Assembly (NCBI GenBank): GCA_026992375.1
Contig: JALXAF010000293.1
Span: 1 to 5,435, forward strand
From: Anaerolineae bacterium
GTDB lineage: Bacteria; Chloroflexota; Anaerolineae; J102
DNA length: 5,435 nt
Direction: 5' to 3'
Positions 1 through 5,187 of this stretch are shown one piece after another (the first letter of the stretch is position 1; every line of letters starts with the position of its first letter). A model generated the notes under the pieces. That model had not been told where the DNA came from and did not search any database. It saw only the letters and a program-made list of their open reading frames with translations. The translations under genes and the position numbers were made by a program.

Positions 1-1688
1 CTTCCACTCTGGGCGAGCGTCCAACTGGTTGGCGTGTGCGAAATGGTGCGGTTGGTGATGATCGTCACGTCCGTCACCGTCCAGGATGCGCCTGTCGAGC
101 GGGAGAAGACTAGCAGATGACCGCCGGTGCCCCGGGCGGCCAGCCGTTCCCGCTCTACGCCGCCATCCTGAATCACCCAGCTTACGGCGGGGCTGATGAC
201 CTTTTTCCCCGTGATGGTGGTCAGATTTTCCACGCGCCAGACGCTTTCGATCGCGTCGTAAGTGAAAACCACGAGATCGTCATTGGGCGCGGGCGCAGCC
301 AGATGCAGGTAAGAGCCGGCGGGATGGGATGTCCATGCCGTGGCGGAGCCAGCCACCTTTTGCCCGGTGCTGGCTGTCAGGTTCGATTTCTGCCAGGCCG
401 CGCCGCTTTGACGGAAGAAGAAAATGAGATCGCCGTTGGGTGCGGGCGCGGCCAGATATTCGGCCCATCCATTCCAAGCTTGCTTCGCCCAGCCGAAGGG
501 CGCGTCTCCCACCTTCTGATTGGTGATTGTCGAGACGTTCGTGACAGCCCATTGGCCGCCCGCCTTGCGCCAGAAGATGAGCAGTTCGTCGTTGTCACCC
601 CGCGCGGCGATGTGCTCCACATGCTGGCCATCCTCCTCGGTGTCCCAACTCGTCACCGGGCCGATGATTTTCTTCCCCGTCAGCGTGGTGAGATTTTCCA
701 CCTGCCAATCGCTGCCCGAATGCCAGGTGAACAACAACAGATCGCCATTGTCCGCCGGAGCCGCCAATCGTTCCAGCACAGCCGACGTATCGTCGAAGAC
801 CCAGCTTTCCGGGCGTTCCAGGGCGATGGTCGCCCCTGTTTTCTCAGATATGTTGACAGTCATCCAGTCGTGCTCAGGGGTGCGATAGTAGAGGATGAGC
901 TGACCATCCTGATCCGCCGCGGCCAGATGCTCCACCAATATCCCGCCATCGTCGGTGGTCCAACTGGTGGCGGGGCCGCTGACGCCCTCCACCCCGGTGA
1001 TGGAGATCGAGAGCATCTTCCCCCACACCGACGCAAATCTGGCGGGCGTGCTGCCCGGCCCGGGACTGACGTCTTCGAGCCTACACAGGCCGCCCGCGGG
1101 CGTCTCTTTGCAGGCCAGCAAACTGATGTCGTCCAGCCTGACGGTGGTTGGAACTTCCCGGTCGACGCGTACGGAAAAGACGAGAGTCGCGGTGCCGCCT
1201 GCAAAAGAGCTCAGGTCCAGCGTCTCTTGCTGCCACCGCCCCGCGGATGCGCCCGCTGTCAACGTCCGCAGAATCTGGCTGTGGCTGCCGCTCTCTACGA
1301 TGACATCCATCTGCGTCTGATTATGGAGTGTTTGCGGGCTTTCGGCCATCCACCAGAATGTCAGTCGCACCAAATTGGCCGAGCCGGGAATGGCCACCTT
1401 CTGCCATAGCTTTCCTTTTGCGCCGTTGTCCCCTCCCATCCATGCGCCGTACTGACTGGCGCGGCCGGAGCCTACGCCGAATGATCCGCCCCCTTTCCAG
1501 GGCGCAAGACTGCCGCTCTCGAAGTCGCCATTCTTCAGCAGTTCCAGGCAGTGATTCTCGGGCGAATACATGGATGCCTGCGGCGCTCCTCGCTCGACCG
1601 GAAGCGCCGCGGGCGAGGCGTGTAGCGTCCACGTTGCGCCGCCCCACATCAGGAGTGCAAGTAAGAGAAGAAGAGATAACCGTTTCAT
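1..1688 (-). CDS. Secreted repeat protein: signal peptide, jelly-roll-like domain, at least six 52-residue beta-propeller-like repeats (C-terminus outside window)
   Basis: The frame is open for 562 codons from ATG at 1688 to the left edge with no stop, so the gene is partial. GGAGGT (1700-1695) lies six bases before the ATG. Residues 1-25 form a signal peptide (MKRLSLLLLLALLMWGGATW, then THLA-type small residues near TLHASP). Residues 48-193 resemble a carbohydrate-binding-like jelly roll: LKNGDFESGSLAPW at the start, LWQKVAIP and LTFWWMAES inside, VRLDDISLLAC at the end. From residue 244 come six repeats of 53, 52, 52, 52, 52 and 52 residues (244-556), each with the pattern LAAPAPNGDLLLF, a tryptophan near position 32, then VENLTTITGKKV and a final SW or similar. 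A seventh begins at the edge. Repeats of this size and pattern fit beta-propeller blades such as those of PLL-type lectins; that family link is an inference. A surface or secreted binding role is likely; no catalytic motif is seen. Confidence 0.9.
   Translation of the reverse strand, partial: MKRLSLLLLLALLMWGGATWTLHASPAALPVERGAPQASMYSPENHCLELLKNGDFESGSLAPWKGGGSFGVGSGRASQYGAWMGGDNGAKGKLWQKVAIPGSANLVRLTFWWMAESPQTLHNQTQMDVIVESGSHSQILRTLTAGASAGRWQQETLDLSSFAGGTATLVFSVRVDREVPTTVRLDDISLLACKETPAGGLCRLEDVSPGPGSTPARFASVWGKMLSISITGVEGVSGPATSWTTDDGGILVEHLAAADQDGQLILYYRTPEHDWMTVNISEKTGATIALERPESWVFDDTSAVLERLAAPADNGDLLLFTWHSGSDWQVENLTTLTGKKIIGPVTSWDTEEDGQHVEHIAARGDNDELLIFWRKAGGQWAVTNVSTITNQKVGDAPFGWAKQAWNGWAEYLAAPAPNGDLIFFFRQSGAAWQKSNLTASTGQKVAGSATAWTSHPAGSYLHLAAPAPNDDLVVFTYDAIESVWRVENLTTITGKKVISPAVSWVIQDGGVERERLAARGTGGHLLVFSRSTGASWTVTDVTIITNRTISHTPTSWTLAQSG
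21..959 (-). repeat. Six in-frame protein repeats of 52-53 codons (156-159 bp)
   Basis: Within the secreted protein the units span residues 244-296, 297-348, 349-400, 401-452, 453-504 and 505-556. All end in W, nearly always SW, AW or GW. Five units are exactly 52 residues and the first is 53. Units 2 and 5 are most alike, with VENLTTLTGKK against VENLTTITGKK, and also share much DNA identity there. Units 3 and 6 share LAAR/IAAR in place of LAAP. The fixed length and the conserved aromatic positions point to structural units of one closed fold rather than independent domains. The repeat number is a minimum because a seventh unit starts at the window edge. Confidence 0.88.
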
Positions 1689-1694
1689 GCCGCC

Positions 1695-1700
1695 ACCTCC
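1695..1700 (-). promoter_or_regulatory. Ribosome binding site of the secreted protein gene
   Basis: GGAGGT read on the minus strand, six bases before ATG at 1688. It fixes the start just ahead of a typical signal peptide (MKR followed by a leucine-rich core). Confidence 0.85.
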
Positions 1701-1737
1701 GTGTTGGTGCAAAAACGAGGCGGCTCTTCTGGATCTC

Positions 1738-1852
1738 GGGGAGCGCTTGCGGACGCCGTCGTCGGGCGAATTGTCATCCACCTTGCGCTGGCAGCAGACC
1801 CCGGAGGCTTCTCGTGTCCTCCGAGGTCTGCTGGATGCGAACCGCTCTCCCC
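1738..1852 (-). promoter_or_regulatory. Candidate structured 5' leader upstream of the secreted protein gene
   Basis: An outer inverted repeat pairs 1738-1746 with 1844-1852 (GGGGAG against CTCCCC plus two further pairs after one mismatch). It encloses CATCC at 1775-1779, which can pair with GGATG at 1833-1837, a small CGCC/GGCG stem at 1754-1768, and the strong hairpin at 1792-1833. On the minus strand the structure ends 49 bases before the start codon at 1688. A further repeat, GCGAACC (1837-1843) with GGTTCGC (1873-1879), crosses the outer helix, so the two would form a pseudoknot or exclude each other. I do not recognise the consensus of any riboswitch or T-box. Strand and function are inferred from position; covariation has not been tested. 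Confidence 0.3.
1792..1833. repeat. Strong inverted repeat (16-bp arms, one mismatch, 10-base loop)
   Basis: The arms are CAGCAGACCCCGGAGG (1792-1807) and CCTCCGAGGTCTGCTG (1818-1833); the single mismatch is C1801 against A1824. The loop is CTTCTCGTGT. Neither side is followed closely by a T run, so it is not a standard intrinsic terminator. In the minus-strand transcript one arm contains CCTCC, which could in principle also pair with the GGAGG of the ribosome binding site of the downstream secreted protein gene; that is speculative. Confidence 0.8.
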
Positions 1853-1900
1853 AAATCCGGTCGAGCCGATGAGGTTCGCGCCTGAAAAAGGTCATCGGGG

Positions 1901-1940
1901 CATGGGGAGGCGTCACATCGACGCTGTTGTGATCCCCATG
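1901..1940. repeat. Inverted repeat CATGGGG/CCCCATG
   Basis: CATGGGG (1901-1907) and CCCCATG (1934-1940) form a perfect 7-bp stem. Inside it two alternative stems are possible: TCACA/TGTGA (1913-1917 with 1928-1932) or GCGTC/GACGC (1910-1914 with 1920-1924). On the minus strand a run of five T follows, but only after about 15 bases, so a terminator for the upstream membrane protein-regulator operon is possible but weakly supported. Confidence 0.5.
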
Positions 1941-2077
1941 TCTTCGGTGGAAGATTTTCAGGTGATTTGCAACGAGCGGCGCTATCAAAACCGCTCTATT
2001 ACCATAAACGCAGAATGGATGGATTTTCCGGCATCTTGAGAGGCCCGACGTTTCTCCTGGATGATGCTGGCGACTTT

Positions 2078-2392
2078 CTAATCTTGCGGGTCGCTATCGC
2101 TCGGACGCTGGATGATGGCCTGCAACGCCTGCACATGCTCATCGAAGGCTTTTCGTCCCTGGGGCGTGGCGGCCACGTAGGTGCGGGGCTTGCGCCCCAC
2201 GAAGGCCTTCTCCACCCGCACATATCCGGCGTCCTCCAGCTTGCGCAGATGCACACTGAGATTGCCGTCGCTCAGGGATAACCTCTTGCGCAGGGTCACG
2301 AACTCTATTTGGGCGTCTTCGGGCAGAGCGGTCAGGGCGGCCATGATCTGTAGACGAACCGCCTGGTGGATGATGGGATCGAACACTGGCAT
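2078..2392 (-). CDS. Small winged-helix transcriptional regulator (PF13601-like)
   Basis: The 104-residue protein is a single winged-helix DNA-binding domain. A first helix (HQAVRLQIMAALTAL, residues 9-23) leads to the helix-turn-helix: residues 31-38 then the recognition helix in LSDGNLSVHLRKLEDAGYV (40-58). The wing follows at 59-75 (RVEKAFVGRKPRTYVAA), then TPQGRKAFDEHVQAL, the usual end of this family, which contacts itself to form dimers. Length and motif order match the ArsR/MarR-related small regulators grouped as PF13601. It is the second gene of an operon with the membrane protein at 2396-2962: its ATG comes three bases after that gene's TGA, and its ribosome site GGAGGT lies in the last codons and stop of that gene, so translation is probably coupled. 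It likely represses the shared promoter at 3026-3054; that is inferred. Ligand unknown. Confidence 0.93.
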   Translation of the reverse strand: MPVFDPIIHQAVRLQIMAALTALPEDAQIEFVTLRKRLSLSDGNLSVHLRKLEDAGYVRVEKAFVGRKPRTYVAATPQGRKAFDEHVQALQAIIQRPSDSDPQD

Positions 2393-2395
2393 GGC

Positions 2396-2962
2396 TCACC
2401 TCCAGTTCCGATAAATGTACACCCCACTGCCGATGAGGGCGCCGCCTCCCAAAATGGCCATGGCCAGGTCGGCGTAGTCGGGGATGAGTAGGTAGATTGC
2501 CAAAGCCAGGATGGTGACGCCAATGCCGACCCAGATCAGGGGCCTCCACAGCCACAGGCCCATGACCACATAGCCGAACATGGCGAAAACGGCGATGAGC
2601 ACGCCCGTGAGATCCGGATTTGCGTAGCTTTCCGTCAGCCAGACGATGAGCGCTGCGTAAACCAGCCAGAGCAGCCAGAAAATTGCGATGCGGGCGTCGT
2701 GGCCCGGCATCCGCACCTGGCGGGACATCCACCATCCTGTCAGAAACGAGGCGGCAATGCCCGCTGCATCAGCGACCATCCAGACCGTGCCAGCGGCCCG
2801 ATCGTTCAGAAAATAGCTGGCCAGATAGCCGACGAGCCAGACCGCGCCCCAGATGATCATGAAGAAGGGGCCGCCGCCATGCGCCAGGGCCCGGCGCGTC
2901 TGCCGTTGAATGGCTTCGATGGTTTCCAGCGAGCTTTGAGCTTCCTGTTGTGTGATATCCAT
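2396..2962 (-). CDS. Six-helix integral membrane protein of unknown function
   Basis: The 188-residue protein has a charged N-terminal helix (residues 1-27, rich in E, Q and R) followed by six likely membrane segments at about 33-52, 60-79, 91-110, 118-138, 140-160 and 164-184, and ends in YRNWR. The ATG at 2962 is supported by AAGGAGG six bases upstream. I do not recognise a named family; no transport, catalytic or metal-binding motif is visible. It opens an operon with the winged-helix regulator and has a very strong promoter. Pairs of a small membrane protein and a small winged-helix or PadR-like regulator are common in bacteria, often with the regulator controlling the pair; that is the best guess at the arrangement here. 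The function of the membrane protein itself cannot be read from the sequence. Confidence 0.92.
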   Translation of the reverse strand: MDITQQEAQSSLETIEAIQRQTRRALAHGGGPFFMIIWGAVWLVGYLASYFLNDRAAGTVWMVADAAGIAASFLTGWWMSRQVRMPGHDARIAIFWLLWLVYAALIVWLTESYANPDLTGVLIAVFAMFGYVVMGLWLWRPLIWVGIGVTILALAIYLLIPDYADLAMAILGGGALIGSGVYIYRNWR

Positions 2963-3013
2963 GATTTTCCTCCTTGGTGATGAAAGAGTGTGGAATTTTT
3001 ATGCTTTACTCTA

Positions 3014-3025
3014 TAAAGTACTTTA
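3014..3025. promoter_or_regulatory. Candidate operator: 12-bp perfect palindrome at the transcription start
   Basis: TAAAGTACTTTA directly follows the -10 box and covers the predicted start near 3019. A second, imperfect palindrome, TACTCTATAAAGTA (3007-3020), overlaps it, so three AGTA/TACT half-sites lie within 3007-3025. This is the natural place for a repressor to block the promoter. The winged-helix regulator encoded in the same operon is the obvious candidate; this is inferred from position. Confidence 0.55.
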
Positions 3026-3054
3026 ATTATACATCTGCTTTTTTGCGTTGTCAA
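3026..3054 (-). promoter_or_regulatory. Perfect consensus sigma-70-type promoter of the membrane protein-regulator operon
   Basis: On the minus strand TTGACA (3054-3049) and TATAAT (3031-3026) are separated by exactly 17 bases. Both hexamers match the consensus at every position. Transcription should start near 3019, giving a leader of about 57 bases before ATG at 2962. Such an ideal promoter usually needs repression, which fits the palindrome at the start site. Confidence 0.92.
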
Positions 3055-3070
3055 CCCTTTTCAACCCTTT
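3051..3070. repeat. Tandem direct repeat of a 10-bp unit overlapping the -35 box
   Basis: TCAACCCTTT occurs twice in a row (3051-3060 and 3061-3070). On the minus strand this reads AAAGGGTTGA twice, with the downstream copy supplying the first four bases of the TTGACA box. A 10-bp period is one helical turn, so two protein subunits could bind on the same face, but a chance duplication is also possible. Confidence 0.6.
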
Positions 3071-3151
3071 TCGTCTGTCATCGTCTATCCCATTTGAAAC
3101 TGCCGACAGGTTTCGGAGTCTGTAGCAGTTTAGTCGGTAGATCGAAGTGAA

Positions 3152-3180
3152 TTGACTTGTTTCTGGAAATAATCTACAAT
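3152..3180 (+). promoter_or_regulatory. Promoter of the HdeD-like gene
   Basis: TTGACT (3152-3157) and TACAAT (3175-3180) are separated by 17 bases; each differs from the sigma-70 consensus at one position. Transcription would start near 3187, leaving a leader of about 59 bases before ATG at 3246. It is divergent from the promoter at 3026-3054, with about 100 bp between the two -35 boxes. Confidence 0.82.
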
Positions 3181-3245
3181 ATATGTTGTGAAACGCATCG
3201 ATCGCCTTTTTGTACATTCTTTCATACATCAAAAGGAGTAACCAA

Positions 3246-3779
3246 ATGACAATGGCTTCTTCGAACGCTCCAAGCGGTAAGTGGTGGGTGGTGCTCCTTT
3301 ATGGCATTCTCTCTATTGTCTTGGGGATTTTCTTTTTCACAAGTCCTGGCCTCACCCTTGTTTCCGCCGTCTTTGCTTTGGGGCTCTACTGGCTCGCAAC
3401 TGGTATCATCGGTCTGTTCGATATGTTTCAGGATCGGACTGCATGGGGGTGGAAGCTCTTCTTCAGCGTCCTCGGCATCATCGCCGGCTTGCTGGTTGTC
3501 AGTCGTCCCCTGTGGGCCTCATTGGTGGTTCCCACGGTTTACGTCATTGTTTTGGGCGTCTGGGGTATTACCATGGGGAGCGTCATGCTGATTTCGGCTT
3601 TCAAAGGCGCTGGTTGGGGCGCTGGCATCATGGGGGCCCTGGGCATTTTCCTGGGGCTTTTTTTGCTCTGGAATCCTTTTGCTGCTGCTCTGGCCTTGCC
3701 GTTTGTGCTAGGGACTTTCGCTTTGGTTGGCGGCGTCATCAATGTTTACATGGCGTTCAAGATCAAAGGCGGAATCTGA
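3246..3779 (+). CDS. HdeD-like (DUF308) integral membrane protein
   Basis: The 177-residue protein has six likely membrane segments at about 13-31, 37-58, 69-86, 92-117, 124-141 and 146-170. The pattern GKWWVVLLYGILSIVLGIFF, then a proline and a second helix with LYWLATGIIGLFD, recurs three times in related form, with W/G-rich helix starts and glycines inside helices. This is the DUF308 repeat of HdeD, an E. coli inner membrane protein linked to acid resistance; its molecular activity is not established. The ATG at 3246 was chosen because AAGGAG lies about seven bases upstream; an in-frame TTG at 3210 would place that ribosome site inside the gene. Its own promoter is at 3152-3180. The stop TGA is followed after two bases by the SH3b gene, so the two probably form one transcript. 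Family call firm, role uncertain. Confidence 0.93.
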   Translation: MTMASSNAPSGKWWVVLLYGILSIVLGIFFFTSPGLTLVSAVFALGLYWLATGIIGLFDMFQDRTAWGWKLFFSVLGIIAGLLVVSRPLWASLVVPTVYVIVLGVWGITMGSVMLISAFKGAGWGAGIMGALGIFLGLFLLWNPFAAALALPFVLGTFALVGGVINVYMAFKIKGGI

Positions 3780-3781
3780 GA

Positions 3782-4301
3782 TTGAATCCTCCTCCGCCTA
3801 CCAACGGCGAAAAAGGCGGCTTTTGGGCAAGCGCCAGCGCCGGCGTCAGGGCCGTGATTGTCATCGGCGCGCTGATCTTGATTGCTGGCCTCATCTGGAC
3901 GCTGGTTTCTATGATCGGAGACGGCGCCGAACCCGCCCCATCATCACGCCCCTTCCCACCGTATTCACTGCTGTGTCGCCTACGTCTCAACCTGGCGCGG
4001 CTTCACTGCTCGCCGTTAGCGACACTAACATCTACGCTGGCCCCGGCTCCGATTATCAGCAGATCGGCGTCCTAAAGGATGGCCTCGGCGCTGAAATCGT
4101 TGGTTCCAATGAAGACAAAATCTGGTGGGTTATTCAATTCCCCTCCAGGCCGATGGCGTCGGCTGGGTGGCAAATGACGATGTCGAAGCCAGGAACGACG
4201 AGATCAGGTTTGGGGGGATGAATCAGAGGCTGGATTTATTCCGGCGCTGTTTCGCAGTCCAGCGACTTCATCTTTTTCGAAATCGTAAGCAGGCTTATTG
4301 A
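3782..4301 (+). pseudogene. Membrane-anchored SH3b-domain protein, frameshifted twice
   Basis: Three frames must be joined to read this protein. The first starts at TTG 3782, two bases after the HdeD-like stop: NPPPPTNGEKGGFW, then a membrane helix (AVIVIGALILIAGLIWTLV, about residues 23-41). The second frame supplies ITPLPTVFTAVSPTSQPGAA, a low-complexity linker, then the SH3b domain with VSDTNIYAGPGSDYQQIGVL and KIWWVIQF. The third frame gives the domain end, ADGVGWVANDDVEARN. Each switch equals one missing base, and each sits at a run of four C: 3936-3939 and 4140-4143. Adding one C at each restores a continuous reading frame. The third frame runs to TGA at 4299-4301, but a run of six G (4212-4217) makes the tail uncertain; with one more G the end would be TAA at 4286-4288. 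Bacterial SH3b domains usually bind cell wall or act in the envelope. Whether this is a true pseudogene or a sequencing error cannot be decided here. No good ribosome site is seen, so coupled translation is likely. Confidence 0.75.
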
Positions 4302-4326
4302 GAAACATTGCCTTCCTTGCTAGACT
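4298..4326 (+). promoter_or_regulatory. Candidate promoter of the superoxide dismutase gene
   Basis: TTGAGA (4298-4303) and TAGACT (4321-4326) are 17 bases apart, matching the consensus at five and four positions. A weaker alternative is TTGCTA (4317-4322) with TACAAA (4341-4346), 18 bases apart. Either would give a leader of roughly 75-100 bases before ATG at 4424. The stretch from 4302 to 4423 holds no gene that I can support. Confidence 0.4.
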
Positions 4327-4408
4327 GTTTCCTGGCGTTGTACAAATTCCCCTCGCACCAGCGTCAAGCGTCTTCTTCAACCTCACTTTCAACCAAAACA
4401 TGATTACT

Positions 4409-4413
4409 AGGAG
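4409..4413 (+). promoter_or_regulatory. Ribosome binding site deciding the superoxide dismutase start
   Basis: AGGAG lies ten bases before ATG at 4424, whose product begins GYPYTLPKLKYDYSALEP, the classic start of this enzyme family. An in-frame ATG at 4400 precedes the ribosome site, and an out-of-frame ATG at 4416 lies only two bases after it; neither fits. Confidence 0.7.
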
Positions 4414-4423
4414 TCATGCCAAT

Positions 4424-5116
4424 ATGGGATATCCCTACACCCTCCCCAAGCTCAAGTACGATTACAGCGCCTTGGAGCCCCACATCGACACCCGCACCAT
4501 GGGTATTCATTACGAGAAGCATCATGGCGGCTATGTAGCCAAGCTAAACGCAGCTTTGGAGAATTATCCTGCGTTCCATGATTATAGCCTGACTGAGCTT
4601 CTGATGAATCTCGACGCCCTGCCCGCCGAAATTCGCACGGCTGTGCGCAACAACGGCGGCGGTCACGCCAATCACACCATGTTCTGGAATATTATGAGTC
4701 CTAAAGGCGGCGGCGCTCCCGCTGGAGCGCTGGCCGAGGCCATGGGTGCGACTTTTGGCGACTTCAGCGACTTCCAGGCCGAGTTCAAGAAAGCGGCGAT
4801 GGGGCGCTTTGGCAGCGGTTGGGCCTGGCTGGTGGTCACGCCCCAGGGCGAACTCAGCATCATCAGCACGCCCAATCAGGATAATCCCGTGTCTCAGGAC
4901 TTCATTCCCATTATGGGCCTGGATGTGTGGGAGCACGCCTACTACCTGAATTATCAGAACCGCCGCGGCGATTACATCGATTCGTGGTGGAATGTGGTCG
5001 ATTGGGATGCCATCGGCGTTAATTACACCGCCTTGCACATCGCTGACACCCTGGCCAAAGCCGCTCGGTCGGTCAAGCAAACCTGGCAGAACTTCCGGAA
5101 CGCCTGGGGCCTGTAA
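4424..5116 (+). CDS. sodA: Superoxide dismutase, Fe/Mn family, Mn-type residues
   Basis: This enzyme converts superoxide to oxygen and hydrogen peroxide, normally in the cytoplasm. The four metal ligands are visible: H29 (MGIHYEKHHGGYV), H84 (GGGHANHTMFW), D167 and H171 (DVWEHAYYLNYQNRR). Residues that separate the metal types favour manganese: the glycine-rich stretch NNGGGHANH and Q152 in STPNQDNP, where iron enzymes usually have AGTP-like sequence; cambialistic use of iron cannot be excluded. No signal peptide is present. The protein has 230 residues, against about 200-210 for typical members; the excess is a C-terminal tail of about 25 residues after NVVDWDAIGVNY, predicted helical (ADTLAKAARSVKQTW). 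The start at 4424 is chosen from the family N-terminus and AGGAG upstream. It follows the SH3b gene on the same strand but probably has its own promoter, and ends before a strong terminator. Confidence 0.97.
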   Translation: MGYPYTLPKLKYDYSALEPHIDTRTMGIHYEKHHGGYVAKLNAALENYPAFHDYSLTELLMNLDALPAEIRTAVRNNGGGHANHTMFWNIMSPKGGGAPAGALAEAMGATFGDFSDFQAEFKKAAMGRFGSGWAWLVVTPQGELSIISTPNQDNPVSQDFIPIMGLDVWEHAYYLNYQNRRGDYIDSWWNVVDWDAIGVNYTALHIADTLAKAARSVKQTWQNFRNAWGL

Positions 5117-5139
5117 GCGAGTTTCATCCAGGATGCCAG

Positions 5140-5184
5140 AAAGAGGTGCGTCGCACTGCGCAAGTGCGGCGCACCTCTTTTTTT
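5140..5184 (+). terminator. Strong intrinsic terminator after the superoxide dismutase gene
   Basis: Arms 5140-5157 and 5163-5180 pair over 18 positions with one T-G wobble (5151 with 5169); the loop is GCGCA. The stem begins AAAGAGGTGCG and ends in CGCACCTCTTT, followed by more T (to 5184) and TTTT after one G. The hairpin starts 24 bases after the stop at 5116. It lies between convergent genes. In the minus direction the hairpin is followed only by TTTCTGG, so it should stop the moeA-like transcript less well. Confidence 0.95.
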
Positions 5185-5187
5185 GTT

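Larger units (their letters stand above)
1689..2077. other. Intergenic region without a recognisable gene
   Basis: This stretch lies between the stop of the winged-helix regulator gene and the start of the secreted protein gene, both on the minus strand. No open frame in it has a ribosome binding site plus a credible protein. It contains the inverted repeats described separately. I could not find a convincing -35/-10 pair for the secreted protein gene, so its promoter remains unlocated. Confidence 0.6.

Noticed and set aside
1..959. CRISPR or simple tandem DNA repeat array
   Set aside because: The periodicity is at the protein level (52 codons) with diverged DNA, not short identical repeats with spacers.
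117..1409. Plus-strand open frame of 430 codons
   Set aside because: It is the opposite-strand shadow of the secreted protein gene. It lacks a ribosome site and any domain, while the minus frame has a signal peptide, ribosome site and regular repeats.
1738..1879. Assignment of the structured region to a known riboswitch, T-box, 6S, SRP or RNase P RNA
   Set aside because: None of the conserved core sequences of these RNAs that I looked for is present on either strand.
1570..2039. Several short plus-strand open frames
   Set aside because: They cover the start of the secreted protein gene and the gap behind it, without ribosome sites or domain signals.
2139..2735. Minus-strand open frame of 198 codons across the membrane protein and regulator genes
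   Set aside because: It overlaps both genes in another frame, has an arginine/glycine/histidine-rich product typical of a shifted reading of GC-rich DNA, and no ribosome site.
3023..3232. Minus-strand open frame of 69 codons in the divergent promoter region
   Set aside because: It covers both promoters and has no good ribosome site or domain; the AT-rich regulatory DNA explains it better.
3281..3781. Upstream extension of the SH3b gene's first frame through the HdeD-like gene
   Set aside because: The frame is open but its product there is cysteine- and histidine-rich shadow sequence; the HdeD-like frame is clearly the coding one, so only the part from TTG 3782 is kept.
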